A DNA stretch of 64,000 bases, taken from Sphingomonas sp. Leaf34 (GTDB lineage: Bacteria; Pseudomonadota; Alphaproteobacteria; Sphingomonadales; Sphingomonadaceae). The notes under the pieces are model-generated. The model ran no database searches. It was not told the DNA's origin and saw only the letters and a list, made by a program, of their open reading frames with translations. The position numbers were made by a program, and so were the translations under genes. Location: the NCBI RefSeq assembly GCF_001421805.1, contig NZ_LMLC01000002.1, positions 310,001 through 374,000 of the forward strand, written 5' to 3'. Below, in pieces: positions 27,001 through 35,991 of this stretch. Every line of letters starts with the position of its first letter. The stretch's first letter is position 1.

Positions 27001-27616
27001 ATGCGTCGACGACGGTAGTATCGCCGCGCCCGATCAGCTTGATCAGCGGCGCGACCCGGTGGCTGACCGAAATCTGCGTGAAGCCGATGTCGGCGGCGAT
27101 CTCCGCCAGAGCCTCCTCGTGCGCAGTGAAGCGATAGCCGTGCATTAGGACAATCGCGACGGCGCGAAGCCCTCTATCGAATGCCCCCTGTAACCCTGCC
27201 CGGGCCGAGTCGACGTCGAGCGGACGGAGCAAATCGCCCGCCGCCCCGACCCGCTCGTCGATCTCGACGACCTGCGCGAACAGCGGCGGCGGGCGATTCA
27301 CGTCGCGCGCGAAGATATCGGACCGTTCCTGGTGGCCGATCAGCAGCGCATCGCCGAACCCGCGCGTGATCGCGAGGGCGGTCGGCTCGCCCTTGCGCTC
27401 GAGCAGCGCGTTGGTCGCGACCGTCGTCCCGATCCGCAGTTCGAGGGGCACGTCCGCCCCGTCGGTCAGCCGCCGAATCGCCTCGACGGCCGCGTCACTA
27501 TAGCGTTCGGGATCCTCCGACAGCAGCTTGGCCGTGACGATCCGCCCGTCCGGTTGCCGCGCCACGACGTCGGTGAACGTACCGCCGCGATCGATCCAGA
27601 ACTGCCATGCGGTCAT
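24074..27616 (-). CDS. 5-oxoprolinase (ATP-hydrolysing), HyuA-HyuB fusion
   Basis: An 1180-aa protein that hydrolyses 5-oxo-L-proline to glutamate with ATP. The N-terminal half (to about residue 670) is the hydantoinase A domain: [40 protein letters not shown], a [13 protein letters not shown] site and [18 protein letters not shown]. The C-terminal half (about 690-1180) is hydantoinase [71 protein letters not shown] and the ending [13 protein letters not shown]. Full-length fusion is typical of oxoprolinase rather than split hydantoinases. It sits 7 bp downstream of the cysteine-synthase-like gene. Confidence 0.93.
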   Translation of the reverse strand: MTAWQFWIDRGGTFTDVVARQPDGRIVTAKLLSEDPERYSDAAVEAIRRLTDGADVPLELRIGTTVATNALLERKGEPTALAITRGFGDALLIGHQERSDIFARDVNRPPPLFAQVVEIDERVGAAGDLLRPLDVDSARAGLQGAFDRGLRAVAIVLMHGYRFTAHEEALAEIAADIGFTQISVSHRVAPLIKLIGRGDTTVVDAYLSPVVDRYVAGLSDALGQGALFMQSSGGLVDGAGFRGKDAILSGPAGGIVGMAATALETGFAHVIGFDMGGTSTDVSHYAGTYERDTETLIAGARIRAPMLRIHTVAAGGGSICRYDGERLIVGPESAGAVPGPACYRRGGPLTVTDCNVMLGKVRPEFFPALFGPTGDAPLDAEAVAARFAELPLDPQAAAEGFVAVAVANMANAIRTISVARGHDVTRYTLACFGGAGGQHACLVADALAMDRVMIHPLAGVLSAYGMGLADRRVLREATSGAAFADYAAITQALDGLAEAARDALVAQGVAADTVRIERRVHLRRGQTDHTIERDLDDPAAMIAAFDAAHIAQFGFASDAPLIADRIVAEAIADSPPIDAALVTFPDAPAAPLATPPVYMAGAWHNTPVLAREGLPVGHGVDGPALILDSVSTTIVEPGWRARVDPIGNLILDRIAPRVGASIGTESDPVRLAIFAGLFMSIAEEMGAALQRSAASVNIRERLDFSCALFDAHGNLVANAPHIPVHLGSMGESIRTIIDARGSSADGRGIRRGDAYALNAPYRGGTHLPDITVIMPVFAEDGNTPAFFVAARGHHADVGGITPGSMPPESRSVEEEGVLLDDVLVVDEGRFLEAELRAVFVSGRYPARNIDQNIADLSAQLAACTRGATGLVRLADEYGTDVVAAYMEHVQANADAAVRRLIATLDDGDFAYEMDDGAVVRVAVRVDPAAATIEVDFAGTSAQRPTNFNAPVSIVRAAVLYVVRALIDEAVPLNDGCLRGVTIRVPEGSMLNPRYPAAVVAGNVETSQVVTDALFGALSAMAASQGTMNNFTFGNAVHQYYETIAGGAGAGPGFDGASVIQTHMTNSRLTDPEIFETRFPVLIEEFSIRRGSGGAGAHHGGDGGTRRVRFLADMTACILANRRRIAPFGMAGGERGGLGSASVERADGSVERLGSTARVDMHAGDVFVIETPGGGGFGGVE

Positions 27617-27623
27617 CGGTCAA

Positions 27624-28685
27624 TCAGCCCAGAAAAGCGGTCATCCGTGCGGCGGCATCGGTCCACGCCACCTGGCGCTCGTCGAGCCACGCATCGTCGT
27701 AATAGGTACAGCCATAGCGGTCGCCGCCGTCGCACAGCAACGTGACGACGCTGCCGCTCTCGCCCGCCGCCGCCATCTCCGCGATCAGTTGCGCACACGC
27801 CCAGAGATTGGTGCCGGTAGACCCGCCGACCCGCCGCCCGAGCCGGTCCGACAGCGCGCGCATCGCGCCGATGCTGTCGCCGTCCTCGACCGCGATCATC
27901 CGGTCGATCACCGAGGGGACGAAGCTCGGCTCGACGCGCGGCCGCCCGATCCCCTCGATCCGCGACGCGCAGCCTTCGGGCAGCGCGGTGACCGAACGAT
28001 CCTCGAAATGCCGGTGGAACACCGAATGCGCCGGGTCCGCGACGCACAATCTGGTGTCGTGCCGGCAATAGCGGATGAAGCGCCCGATCGTCGCCGACGT
28101 CCCCCCGGTGCCGGCGCCGCAGACGATCCAGGACGGGCACGGATGCTCCTCCTCGGCCATCTGCGCGAAGATGCTCTCGGCGATGTTGTTGTTGCCGCGC
28201 CAGTCGGTCGCGCGCTCGGCATAGGTGAACTGGTCGAGATAATGCCCGCCGGTCTCCGCGGCGAGGCGGTGCGAGACCGCGTAGACGGTCCGCGGATCGT
28301 CGACCATGTGGATCTCGCCGCCGTGGAAGCGGATCGCGTCGAGCTTCGGCGCCGCGGTCGTCGCGGGCACCACGGCGATGAAGCGCAAGCCCAGCATCCT
28401 GGCGAAATACGCCTCCGACACCGCGGTCGACCCCGACGAGGATTCGATGACCGTCGTCTCGGGGCCGATCCATTCGTTGCACAGCGCGTACAGGAACAGC
28501 GAGCGCGCGAGCCGGTGCTTGAGGCTGCCGGTCGGGTGCGAGCTCTCGTCCTTGAGGTACAGCACGATGCCGGGATAGCGCGGCAGGTCGACGCGGATCA
28601 GATGCGTGTCGGCGGATCGGTTATAGTCGGCCTCGATCCGCCGCACCGCCTCCGACAACCAGCGCCGGTCGACCCGCTTCGGCAT
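27624..28685 (-). CDS. PLP-dependent cysteine synthase-fold enzyme, Cds1-like
   Basis: A 353-aa fold-type II PLP enzyme. The Schiff-base lysine is Lys56 in [20 protein letters not shown], the phosphate loop is [20 protein letters not shown], and [17 protein letters not shown] and [15 protein letters not shown] follow. The [20 protein letters not shown] segment and length match the Cds1 family, described in mycobacteria as an L-cysteine desulfhydrase, better than CysK or CysM. The ATG at 28685 overlaps the oligopeptidase stop by one base (TAATG). With serine deaminase in the same operon, degradation of cysteine to pyruvate, sulfide and ammonia is likely; a synthase role is the alternative. Confidence 0.85.
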   Translation of the reverse strand: MPKRVDRRWLSEAVRRIEADYNRSADTHLIRVDLPRYPGIVLYLKDESSHPTGSLKHRLARSLFLYALCNEWIGPETTVIESSSGSTAVSEAYFARMLGLRFIAVVPATTAAPKLDAIRFHGGEIHMVDDPRTVYAVSHRLAAETGGHYLDQFTYAERATDWRGNNNIAESIFAQMAEEEHPCPSWIVCGAGTGGTSATIGRFIRYCRHDTRLCVADPAHSVFHRHFEDRSVTALPEGCASRIEGIGRPRVEPSFVPSVIDRMIAVEDGDSIGAMRALSDRLGRRVGGSTGTNLWACAQLIAEMAAAGESGSVVTLLCDGGDRYGCTYYDDAWLDERQVAWTDAAARMTAFLG

Positions 28686-30718
28686 TATTGAAGCCCGTGC
28701 CGGATCAGCATCGCGGTCGGCTCGGGATCGCGCCCGCGGAACGCGCGGAAGCTGTCCGCTGCGGGCCGCGTCGCGCCGCGCGCGAGCACTTCCTCGCGGA
28801 ACCGGTCGCCGGTCGCACGATCGACGAGCCCCGCCTCGGCAAACGCCTCGAAGCCATCGGCCGCCAGCAACTCGGCATAGAGATAGCTGTAATAGCCCGA
28901 GGCGTACCCGCCTGCGAAAATGTGGCTGAACGCGTGCGGGAAGCGGTGCCATGCGGGCGGGAGGATCACCGCGACCTCGTCGCGCACCGCCTCGATCACC
29001 TCGATCGGGTCGCTGCCCATCGTGCCGAGATGCAGCAGCAGGTCGAACAGCGCGAACTCGACCTGGCGCAGGATGAACATCCCCGCCTGGAAATGCCGCG
29101 CCTTCACCATCCGCTCGAACAGGTCGGCCGGGAGCGTCTCGCCCGTCTTGTAATGCCCCGACATGCCGGTCAGCACGTCCTTGTCCCAGGCGAAATCCTC
29201 CATCAGCTGGCTCGGCAGCTCGATCGCGTCCCACTCGAAGCCATTGGTGCCGGCGATGCTCGGCCGGTTCACCTTGGTGAACAGCAGGTGGATGCAGTGG
29301 CCGGTCTCGTGCAGCAGCGTCGTGACGTCATTGTGCGACAGCAAAGACGGCGTCTCGCCGCCATCCGGTGCGAAGTTGCAGACGAGATACGCGACCGGTA
29401 CCGCGATCGTGTTGCCGTCCTGCAACCGCGGCCGCGCCTGCGCCATCCACGCGCCGCCGCGCTTGCCGGTGCGCGCGTGGAGATCGAGATACAGCCCGGC
29501 GAACACCGCCCCGCTCTCGTCCACCACGTCGAAGAACCGCGCATCGTCGTGGTAGAGCGACACGTCGTCGCGCTCGACGAGCTTAATGCCGAACAAGCGC
29601 TGCATCAGCGTCTGCCAGCCTTCCATCACGCGTTCGACGGGGAAATACGCCTTCACCACCTGCGCATCGACCGCATAGCGATCCTGCCGCAGCCGGTTCG
29701 AGACGAAGCCTGCGTCCCACGGCTCGAAATCGGCGATGCCGAGCTGCTCGGCGGCGAACGTCTTCAGCTCGGCGAGATCGCGCTCCGCCGCGGGCTTCGC
29801 GCGCCGCGCGAGGTCGCGCAGGAATGCGATCACCTCGGCGCCATTGGGGGCCATCTTGGTTTCGAGCGACCACGCGACCGGGTCCGCGAACCCGAGCAGC
29901 TTGGCGCCCTCATGCCGCAGTTCGAGGATGCGCGCGATCCGGGCGCTGTTGTCGAATTCGCCCGCGTTCGGCCCCTGGTCCGACGCGCGCGTCGCGAACG
30001 CGCGATACATGCGCGCACGCAGGTCGCGGTTCTCGGCAAAGGTGAGTACCGCGTTGACGCTCGGCTGTTGCAGCGTGACGAGCCAGCCCGCGTGCCCCTT
30101 CGCCTTGGCGGCATCCGCGAACATCGCCTTGTCCGCGTCCGAAATCCCGGCGAGGTCCGCCTCGTCGGTCACCAGTTCGGACCACGCGTCGGTCGCGTCG
30201 AGCACCGCACTGCCGAACTCGTTCGACAGGCCCGACAGCTCGACCGAAATCGCGCTGAACCGATCGCGCGCCTCGGGCTCAAGCGCGACGCCCGACAGCG
30301 TGAAATCACGGATCGCATGCTCGACCGCGACGCGGTCCGCATCCGGCAGGCTCGCGAACGCAGGCGAGACGCTGAGCGCGACGAACACCTCGTACAGATC
30401 GCGATTCTGCCCGACCTTCATGTCGTTCTCGACGAGCCGCTTCTGCCCCTCCGAATAGGCCGCGCGCAGTTCGGGCGTGTCCGCCACGCCGTGCAGATGC
30501 GACACCGCCGACCAGATCGCGCCGATCTCGGTATTGGCGCGCTCATAGGGCAGCCACGCGCCTGCGAAATCGGTAGGCCGCGCGGTCGTCAGCGCCTCGA
30601 CCATCGCCTCATGCCGCGCGATCGCCTCGTCGAGCGCAGGCGCGATCTGGTCGGGTGACAGTTCGGCGAAACGAGGCAGCGACAGCGTATCGAGAAGCGG
30701 GTTCGTCGGGGCAGTCAT
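28685..30718 (-). CDS. prlC: M3 family oligopeptidase (PrlC/Dcp-like)
   Basis: A 677-aa cytosolic zinc oligopeptidase of family M3A that trims peptides of about 5-20 residues. The zinc motif is [10 protein letters not shown] (HExxH, near residue 470), with the third ligand region [19 protein letters not shown] next to it, and the C-terminal [20 protein letters not shown] substrate-binding segment. The start [19 protein letters not shown] matches PrlC. The ATG at 30718 was preferred to an upstream ATG at 30799 that overlaps sdaA. It follows sdaA by 10 bp and is coupled to the Cds1-like gene. Confidence 0.93.
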   Translation of the reverse strand: MTAPTNPLLDTLSLPRFAELSPDQIAPALDEAIARHEAMVEALTTARPTDFAGAWLPYERANTEIGAIWSAVSHLHGVADTPELRAAYSEGQKRLVENDMKVGQNRDLYEVFVALSVSPAFASLPDADRVAVEHAIRDFTLSGVALEPEARDRFSAISVELSGLSNEFGSAVLDATDAWSELVTDEADLAGISDADKAMFADAAKAKGHAGWLVTLQQPSVNAVLTFAENRDLRARMYRAFATRASDQGPNAGEFDNSARIARILELRHEGAKLLGFADPVAWSLETKMAPNGAEVIAFLRDLARRAKPAAERDLAELKTFAAEQLGIADFEPWDAGFVSNRLRQDRYAVDAQVVKAYFPVERVMEGWQTLMQRLFGIKLVERDDVSLYHDDARFFDVVDESGAVFAGLYLDLHARTGKRGGAWMAQARPRLQDGNTIAVPVAYLVCNFAPDGGETPSLLSHNDVTTLLHETGHCIHLLFTKVNRPSIAGTNGFEWDAIELPSQLMEDFAWDKDVLTGMSGHYKTGETLPADLFERMVKARHFQAGMFILRQVEFALFDLLLHLGTMGSDPIEVIEAVRDEVAVILPPAWHRFPHAFSHIFAGGYASGYYSYLYAELLAADGFEAFAEAGLVDRATGDRFREEVLARGATRPAADSFRAFRGRDPEPTAMLIRHGLQ

Positions 30719-30728
30719 CGGAAATCCT

Positions 30729-32135
30729 TCAGCATTCGACGACGTTGACGGCCAGGCCACCAAGCGACGTCTCCTTATATTGCGAGCGCATGTCCTCACC
30801 GGTCTGGCGCATCGTCTCGATCACCGCATCGAGGCTGACGATATGGCGACCGTCCCCCCGCAGCGCCAGATAGGCGGCGTTGATCGCCTTGATCGCACCC
30901 ATCGTATTGCGCTCGATGCAGGGAATCTGGACCAGCCCACCGATCGGATCGCAGGTAAGCCCGAGATTATGTTCCATGCCGATCTCGGCGGCATTCTCGA
31001 TCTGTTCGTTCGTCCCACCGAGTGCCGCGACCAGCGCCCCCGCCGCCATCGAGCACGCGACGCCGACCTCGCCTTGGCACCCCATCTCCGCCGCCGAGAT
31101 CGACGCGCGCTTCTTGTAGAGAAACCCGATCGCCGCTGCGGTGAGCAGGAAATCATGCGCACCCTTCGCCGTGGGGTCCTTGGTGAAGGTCTCGTAGAAT
31201 CGCAGCACCGCGGGCAGCACACCCGCCGCGCCATTGGTCGGCGCGGTCACGACGCGCCCCCCCGCGGCATTCTCCTCGTTCACCGCCAGCGCGTACAGGC
31301 TCACCCATTCGAACACCGCGGACGGATCCGCCGCGGTGTCGCGCGCCTGCAGCCCCTCGAACAACGCCTTCGCCCGCCGCGGCACCTTTAGGCCGCCCGG
31401 GAGGATTCCCCCCTGCCGACACCCGCGATCGATCGACGCGAACATCGCGACGCGCACCGCGTCGAGGAATGCGTCGGTCTCGCTGTCAGGCCGCCACGCG
31501 ATCTCGTTCTCGCGGACGATCTCGGCGATCGTCATCCCCGTGGCGTCGCCCGTCGCGAGCAGCTCGGCGCCAGACGAGAACGGCCGCGGCAACAGGATGT
31601 TCGCCTTCACCGGCCCCGACCCCGCCTCGACGATCGCACCGCCACCGATCGAGAAATAGGTTCGCTCGACGCTGCGTCCGTCGACGAACGTCGCGGTGAA
31701 GGTCACCGCGTTCGGATGCCCTGGCAAGAAGGTCTGCGCGTGGAACAGCAGATGCTGGCTTTCCTCAAAGCCGATCTCGACCCGCTCGGCGAGCATCAGC
31801 CGCCCGCTCGACCGGATCGCGGCCAAGCGCACCGGGATCAGGTCGGGATCGATCGTCTCGGGCTGCGCACCGCTGAGCCCCAGCATCACCGCGCTGTCGG
31901 TCGCATGCCCCCGCCCGGTCAGCGCCAGCGACCCGTACAGATCGACTCGCACCGCGACGGGCGTCTCGTCCGCGACCAAATCCGCGAACAGCCACGCCGC
32001 GCGCATCGGCCCGACCGTGTGCGAACTCGACGGCCCGATCCCGATCGTGAACAGATCGAGGATAGAGATAGCCTGGTGGCAATCCGGGCGTGCGCGGGTC
32101 TGCTCGTCTTGGCGATCGCGAATGAGTGGCTCCAT
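30729..32135 (-). CDS. sdaA: L-serine ammonia-lyase (iron-sulfur)
   Basis: Single-chain 4Fe-4S L-serine dehydratase, 468 aa, producing pyruvate and ammonia. The N-terminal beta domain starts [20 protein letters not shown], the family signature, and the cluster cysteines lie in the alpha domain: the [10 protein letters not shown] region, [19 protein letters not shown] and [19 protein letters not shown]. The C-terminal loop ends with a cysteine (NVVEC), as in E. coli SdaA where the last Cys reaches into the active site. The ATG at 32135 gives a normal N-terminus; the frame continues upstream with unlikely sequence. First gene of the five-gene catabolic operon; divergent from purC across 244 bp. 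Confidence 0.95.
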   Translation of the reverse strand: MEPLIRDRQDEQTRARPDCHQAISILDLFTIGIGPSSSHTVGPMRAAWLFADLVADETPVAVRVDLYGSLALTGRGHATDSAVMLGLSGAQPETIDPDLIPVRLAAIRSSGRLMLAERVEIGFEESQHLLFHAQTFLPGHPNAVTFTATFVDGRSVERTYFSIGGGAIVEAGSGPVKANILLPRPFSSGAELLATGDATGMTIAEIVRENEIAWRPDSETDAFLDAVRVAMFASIDRGCRQGGILPGGLKVPRRAKALFEGLQARDTAADPSAVFEWVSLYALAVNEENAAGGRVVTAPTNGAAGVLPAVLRFYETFTKDPTAKGAHDFLLTAAAIGFLYKKRASISAAEMGCQGEVGVACSMAAGALVAALGGTNEQIENAAEIGMEHNLGLTCDPIGGLVQIPCIERNTMGAIKAINAAYLALRGDGRHIVSLDAVIETMRQTGEDMRSQYKETSLGGLAVNVVEC

Positions 32136-32379
32136 CCACCGGCCCCTATCGCCTCGACCGAACGGAGGAAAGCGCGGACGTCGACCGCACCGGCCTGCAG
32201 CCCTGTCCGGCACCGTATCGCGCGGGTTTGCGCACGCGTTTCGCCGACAGCACCGATCCGATTGCACCCCCCGCACCCTTCGCCTATAGGCGCGGCCTAT
32301 TCCGGCCTCGGCTTCGCGACGCATGTCACGTAGGCTGGGGCCGCTCGATTTTCACCGCTCGATTTCCAGGGGACCGCGC

Positions 32380-33159
32380 ATGGCTCGCCGCCGCCAGATC
32401 TACGAAGGCAAGGCCAAGATCCTCTATGAGGGTCCGGAGCCCGGCACGCTGATCCAGTATTTCAAGGATGACGCGACCGCGTTCAATGCCCAGAAGAAGG
32501 GCACGATCAACGGCAAGGGCGTGCTCAACAACCGGATTTCCGAGCACATCTTCACGCTGCTCGATCATATCGGCGTGCCGACGCACTTCATCCGCCGGCT
32601 CAACATGCGCGAGCAGCTGATCCGCCAGGTCGAGATCGTCCCGATCGAAGTCGTCGTGCGCAACGTCGCCGCCGGCTCGATCTCGACGCGGCTCGGGATC
32701 GAGGAGGGCACCAAGCTGCCCCGCACGATCATCGAATATTACTATAAGGACGATGCGCTCGGCGATCCGATGATCTCCGACGAACACATCGCCGCGTTCG
32801 GCTGGGCGAGCCAGGAGGAGATGCACGACATCGCCGACCTCGCGATCCGCGTGAACGATTTCCTGTGCGGGCTGTTCGCCGGCGTCGGCATCCGCCTCGT
32901 CGACTTCAAGCTCGAATTCGGTCGCATCTTCGACAACGACTTTGGCCGCATCATCCTCGCGGACGAGATCAGCCCCGACGGCTGCCGTCTGTGGGACATG
33001 GAAACCAACGAGAAGATGGACAAGGACCGCTTCCGTCGCGATCTCGGCGGCGAAGTCGAGGCCTATCAGGAGGTTGCACGCCGTCTTGGCCTGCTGCCCG
33101 AAGGTGGCGACAATTCGGTCCTCGACCTCGAAAAGCATCGCAAGAACCGGGGCAAGTAA
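32380..33159 (+). CDS. purC: Phosphoribosylaminoimidazole-succinocarboxamide synthase
   Basis: SAICAR synthetase of de novo purine synthesis; joins CAIR and aspartate with ATP. 259 aa from the ATG at 32380 with an AGGGGA site. Family motifs are [80 protein letters not shown] and [18 protein letters not shown] longer in-frame start at 32323 is not supported. The stop abuts the purS start with no gap. Its C-terminal tail ([16 protein letters not shown]) is typical of alphaproteobacterial PurC. Confidence 0.96.
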   Translation: MARRRQIYEGKAKILYEGPEPGTLIQYFKDDATAFNAQKKGTINGKGVLNNRISEHIFTLLDHIGVPTHFIRRLNMREQLIRQVEIVPIEVVVRNVAAGSISTRLGIEEGTKLPRTIIEYYYKDDALGDPMISDEHIAAFGWASQEEMHDIADLAIRVNDFLCGLFAGVGIRLVDFKLEFGRIFDNDFGRIILADEISPDGCRLWDMETNEKMDKDRFRRDLGGEVEAYQEVARRLGLLPEGGDNSVLDLEKHRKNRGK

Positions 33160-33390
33160 ATGAAACTGAAGGTTTTCGTGACACTCAAGCCCGGCGTGCT
33201 CGATCCGCAGGGCCGCGCCATCCATCATGCACTCGGCAGCCTCGGCTTCGACGGCGTGCAGGACGTCCGCCAGGGCAAGCTGATCGAACTCGAGGTCGCC
33301 GACGATACCGACGACGCGACGATCGACGGCATGTGCCGCAAGCTCCTCGCCAACACGGTGATCGAGAACTACCGGGTCGAAAAGGCATGA
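33160..33390 (+). CDS. purS: Phosphoribosylformylglycinamidine synthase subunit PurS
   Basis: Small 76-aa subunit of the three-part FGAM synthase (PurLQS). It starts [20 protein letters not shown] with the usual [20 protein letters not shown] segment, and forms a dimer that bridges PurQ and PurL. The ATG begins at the base right after the purC stop, and purQ follows after 13 bp, so purC-purS-purQ is one operon. The catalytic PurL subunit gene is not in this window. Confidence 0.96.
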   Translation: MKLKVFVTLKPGVLDPQGRAIHHALGSLGFDGVQDVRQGKLIELEVADDTDDATIDGMCRKLLANTVIENYRVEKA

Positions 33391-33403
33391 AGGTGGTATT
33401 GTC

Positions 33404-34072
33404 ATGAAGACTGCGGTCATCGTGTTCCCCGGCTCCAACTGCGACCGCGACATCGCCGTCGCGCTGGAGGCGGTGACCGGCGTCAAGCCGCTCATGGTCT
33501 GGCATGGCGACGCGGATCTGCCCGCGGATGTCGGGCTGGTCGCGGTGCCCGGTGGCTTCTCCTACGGCGATTACCTGCGCTCGGGCGCGATCGCCGCGCG
33601 CTCGCCGATCATGCGCGCGGTCGTCGAGCAGGCCGGCAAGGGCCTGCCCGTGCTCGGCATCTGCAACGGCTTCCAGGTGTTGACCGAAGCGGGACTGCTC
33701 CCCGGCGCGCTGATGCGCAACGAGGGGCTCAACTTTGTCTGCCGCGACGTCGCGCTGACCGTCGAGACCGCACAGTCGACCTTCACCTCGGGTTACAAGG
33801 CCGGCGAGCGCGTGTCCTTCCCGGTCGCGCATCACGACGGCAATTATTTCGCCGACACCGAGACGCTCGACCGCCTCGAGGGCGAAGGCCGCGTCGCGTT
33901 CCGTTATGCGGACAGCGTCAACGGCTCAGCACGCAACATCGCCGGCCTGCTCAACGACAAGGGCAACGTACTCGGCATGATGCCGCACCCCGAACGCCGC
34001 ATCGAAGCTGCGCACGGCGGCACCGATGGTCGGCGCCTGTTCGAAGGCCTGATGGAAGCGGTCAGCGCCTAA
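33404..34072 (+). CDS. purQ: Phosphoribosylformylglycinamidine synthase subunit PurQ (glutaminase)
   Basis: 222-aa class I glutamine amidotransferase subunit of FGAM synthase, delivering ammonia to PurL. It starts [20 protein letters not shown]; the oxyanion and nucleophile elbow is [20 protein letters not shown] (nucleophile Cys in GICNG) and the catalytic His-x-Glu is in [11 protein letters not shown] near the C-terminus. Length is that of stand-alone PurQ. purL does not follow; the next gene is convergent and separated by a palindromic repeat. Confidence 0.96.
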   Translation: MKTAVIVFPGSNCDRDIAVALEAVTGVKPLMVWHGDADLPADVGLVAVPGGFSYGDYLRSGAIAARSPIMRAVVEQAGKGLPVLGICNGFQVLTEAGLLPGALMRNEGLNFVCRDVALTVETAQSTFTSGYKAGERVSFPVAHHDGNYFADTETLDRLEGEGRVAFRYADSVNGSARNIAGLLNDKGNVLGMMPHPERRIEAAHGGTDGRRLFEGLMEAVSA

Positions 34073-34079
34073 ATCGTAA

Positions 34080-34160
34080 CCGTTTTCCCGCGAAAGCGGG
34101 GGCCCAGGATACCACCCCCAGCGCCCGGAACCCTGGACTCCCGCGTTCGCGGGAGAACGG
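34080..34160. repeat. Paired REP-like palindromes between convergent genes
   Basis: Two short palindromes in opposite orientation: the first contains TTCCCGCGAAAGCGGG and the second CTCCCGCGTTCGCGGGAG. Their flanks are also complementary (CCGTT...GGCCCAGG against CCTGGACT...AACGG), so the whole unit can fold into one long stem or two small ones. This is the arrangement of a bacterial interspersed mosaic element. It lies exactly in the 100-bp gap between the ends of purQ and the queuosine-precursor transporter and could terminate transcripts from both sides or protect their 3' ends. Confidence 0.7.
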
Positions 34161-34172
34161 ACTGCGCGAGGC

Positions 34173-34928
34173 TCAAACCCGCGTCCGGAACGGCGAAAAG
34201 TCCGTCCCCTCGTCATACACGTCGACGCCCTCGGCGCGCTTGAGCCACCCCACGACCAGATAGGTCAGCGGCGTGAGCAGCACCTCCCACGACACCTTCA
34301 GCAGGAACTGGCTGACCATCACCATCAGCATCGCCTCGACCGGCCAGTCTGGCGCGCCGTAAAAGGCGAGCGGATAGAAGATCAGGCTGTCGAACGCCTG
34401 CCCCACCACGGTGCTGCCGATCGTGCGCGTCCACAGCATGCGGCCCCTGGTCCAGATCTTCATCCGCGCCAGCACGAAGCTGTTGGCGAACTCCCCCACC
34501 CAGAACGCGCAGATCGACGCAAGAACGATCCGCGGCACCTGCCCGAACACGGACTCGTATGCCGCCTGGCCGGTCCAGCCCTGGTCGGGTGGCAACGCGA
34601 CGACGACCGCGGACATGAAGACCATGAACAGCATCGCGCCGAACCCCGCCCAGATGCAGCGCCGCGCGCGCGCGTAGCCGTAAACCTCGGTCAGGATGTC
34701 GCCGATCACATAGCTGACCGGGAAGAACAGGATCCCCGCGCCGAACGGCCACGCGCCGATGAACGGCAGGTCGATCACCGCGCGCTTGCCCGCGCCGATC
34801 ACGTTCGACAGCAGCAGGATCGTGACGAACGCCGCCATCACGAAGTCGAAATAGCGAAACTGCGCGCCGCGCACCGCACTCGCGGCGACCGGTTCGAGGC
34901 CCTGCCGCTGTTCCGTTCCGATTTTCAT
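34173..34928 (-). CDS. yhhQ: Queuosine precursor transporter, YhhQ/VUT family
   Basis: A 251-aa polytopic membrane protein. From the ATG at 34928 it starts MKIGTEQRQGLEPVAASAVR, then six hydrophobic segments: YFDFVMAAFVTILLLSNVIG, IGAWPFGAGILFFPVSYVIG, a DILTEVYGYARARR loop (the DxLTEVYG motif of the family), IWAGFGAMLFMVFMSAVVVA, IVLASICAFWVGEFANSFVL and the FDSLIFYPLAFYG region. The family imports preQ0/preQ1 for tRNA queuosine modification. The upstream in-frame start at 35108 would run across the tRNA gene and was rejected. It is convergent with purQ. Confidence 0.9.
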   Translation of the reverse strand: MKIGTEQRQGLEPVAASAVRGAQFRYFDFVMAAFVTILLLSNVIGAGKRAVIDLPFIGAWPFGAGILFFPVSYVIGDILTEVYGYARARRCIWAGFGAMLFMVFMSAVVVALPPDQGWTGQAAYESVFGQVPRIVLASICAFWVGEFANSFVLARMKIWTRGRMLWTRTIGSTVVGQAFDSLIFYPLAFYGAPDWPVEAMLMVMVSQFLLKVSWEVLLTPLTYLVVGWLKRAEGVDVYDEGTDFSPFRTRV

Positions 34929-34988
34929 CCGCGCTTTATGATCGAGGTTCCAAGCCCGCACAATCCGCGCTAGTCCTCGCCGCAGCGC

Positions 34989-35065
34989 GCGCCCGTAGCT
35001 CAGCTGGATAGAGCAAGGAGCTTCTACCTCCTCGGTCGGGGGTTCGAACCCCTCCGGGCGCGCCA
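34989..35065 (+). tRNA. tRNA-Arg (anticodon TCT)
   Basis: 77-nt cloverleaf. Acceptor strand GCGCCCG pairs with CGGGCGC, followed by G and an encoded CCA. D arm is AGCTCAGCTGGATAGAGCA; the anticodon arm is AGGAG-CTTCTAC-CTCCT with TCT at the anticodon position; the T arm carries the canonical GGTTCGAACC. TCT reads AGA and AGG arginine codons, rare in GC-rich genomes. It stands alone, divergent from yhhQ and about 130 bp upstream of a small gene. 3' ends of tRNA genes are frequent integration sites, but no duplication of this end or integrase is seen nearby. Confidence 0.97.
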
Positions 35066-35193
35066 ACCGCCTTTCGCAGGCGAGACACCGCCCGCGCGCA
35101 CTGTCCAAAACACCCTATGTCCTAGTCCTTCCCGATCATGCGCATCGCGTCCGATGACGTATAGATGCGCGAAAATCGAGATGGGTGCGAACC

Positions 35194-35364
35194 GTGACGC
35201 AAGACGAAACCAACTACACGCAGGCTACTGGCGAGGCGGACAGGCCCTATTTCATCAGCCGCGCGCAGTGGCATGAACATCGTGCGCAGCACGCGACCGA
35301 CGATAGCATGCGATCGCTCCATCTGCGTTTCGCCAAGCTGTATCACGCGCGCGCGCTGGCCTGA
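35194..35364 (+). CDS. Small conserved-looking protein, unknown function
   Basis: A 56-aa protein from a GTG at 35194: TQDETNYTQATGEADRPYFI followed by SRAQWHEHRAQHATDDSMRS and LHLRFAKLYHARALA. The two predicted amphipathic helices rich in His, Arg and Gln are coherent, and the frame has normal codon use. The tail RSLHLRFAKLYHARA resembles short sphingomonad hypothetical proteins of the kind that pass unannotated. An ATG at 35181 lies in another frame. It is located between tRNA-Arg and the stress gene group. No function is proposed. Confidence 0.6.
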   Translation: MTQDETNYTQATGEADRPYFISRAQWHEHRAQHATDDSMRSLHLRFAKLYHARALA

Positions 35365-35403
35365 ACTGGTACATTCCGCTCAGGAAATTCGTTAGAAATA
35401 CCA

Positions 35404-35428
35404 GGAACCTAGTAGCTAAAGCGGGGTT
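35404..35428 (+). promoter_or_regulatory. Candidate EcfG (general stress sigma factor) promoter
   Basis: A GGAAC at 35404-35408 is followed after 17 bp by GTT at 35426-35428. The known alphaproteobacterial EcfG consensus is GGAAC, 16-17 bp, CGTT; the first base of the -10 differs here (GGTT). It lies 140 bp upstream of a CsbD-like stress gene, a type of gene usually under EcfG control. No transcript start evidence is available. Confidence 0.4.
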
Positions 35429-35567
35429 TATCCGTCCACACCGGCCGTATCGCAACGCCGGTCCTGGCAAGGTTGACGAAGCTTTATCAGAAGTCCGTCA
35501 TCGGCCCGCGGCGCATCGGTTGCGGCGGGACCGATGGTGTGTGTCGATACGAGCTCAAACAGAGGTA

Positions 35568-35939
35568 ATGACCGTGAACAAGGACGAATTCCAAGGCGGC
35601 GCACGCTACGTTGGCGGCAAGGTCGAAAAGGGTGTGGGCGATGTCGTCGGCAGCCGCGATTGGCAGGTCGACGGCATCGTCGATCAGGTCGCGGGCGGCG
35701 CGCAGAATCTGTACGGTCGTGCCAAGTCGGCGGTCGGTGACATCGTCGACGGCGCCCCCGAGCTTGCAGACAAGCTGAGCCATGAGGCACGGGACGTGGC
35801 GGATCGCGCTTCCGAGGCCGCACGCCGCGGGGCCCGGACCGCGCAGGATTCGGCAAAGGACACGCCAGTCCTCTGGGCGCTTGGCGCAGCAGCGGTCGGT
35901 TACGGCCTTGCGTGGTTCGTCCACGGTTCGCGCGACTGA
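35568..35939 (+). CDS. CsbD-like stress protein with C-terminal membrane anchor
   Basis: A 123-aa protein; ATG at 35568 preceded by AGAGG. Residues about 5-55 form the CsbD-like repeat (GGARYVGGKVEKGVGDVVGS, then the QVDGIVDQVAGGAQNLYGRA segment). The middle is an amphipathic, Ala/Arg/Asp-rich helix (ELADKLSHEARDVADRASEA), and the end has one hydrophobic helix (VLWALGAAAVGYGLAWFVHG). CsbD proteins are induced by general stress; biochemical role unknown. Closely followed by the PAS-LuxR regulator, possibly one transcript. A GTG at 35574 is an alternative start. Confidence 0.8.
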   Translation: MTVNKDEFQGGARYVGGKVEKGVGDVVGSRDWQVDGIVDQVAGGAQNLYGRAKSAVGDIVDGAPELADKLSHEARDVADRASEAARRGARTAQDSAKDTPVLWALGAAAVGYGLAWFVHGSRD

Positions 35940-35991
35940 GGCGTTGGCGACCCGGACCGCCTTGAAGTCGCTGCGCGACTCTGCCGATCTG

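Noticed and set aside
24065-27148. Two long plus-strand open frames opposite the 5-oxoprolinase gene
   Set aside because: Composition is rich in Arg, Asp and Gly without any domain; such frames are expected opposite GC-rich genes.
34929-35108. Longer yhhQ start crossing the tRNA-Arg gene
   Set aside because: The extension translates the tRNA sequence (EGFEPPTEEVEAPCSIQLSY), a classic artefact.
35041-35120. Possible attachment site at the 3' end of tRNA-Arg
   Set aside because: No repeat of the tRNA end, integrase or foreign block is seen downstream in the window.
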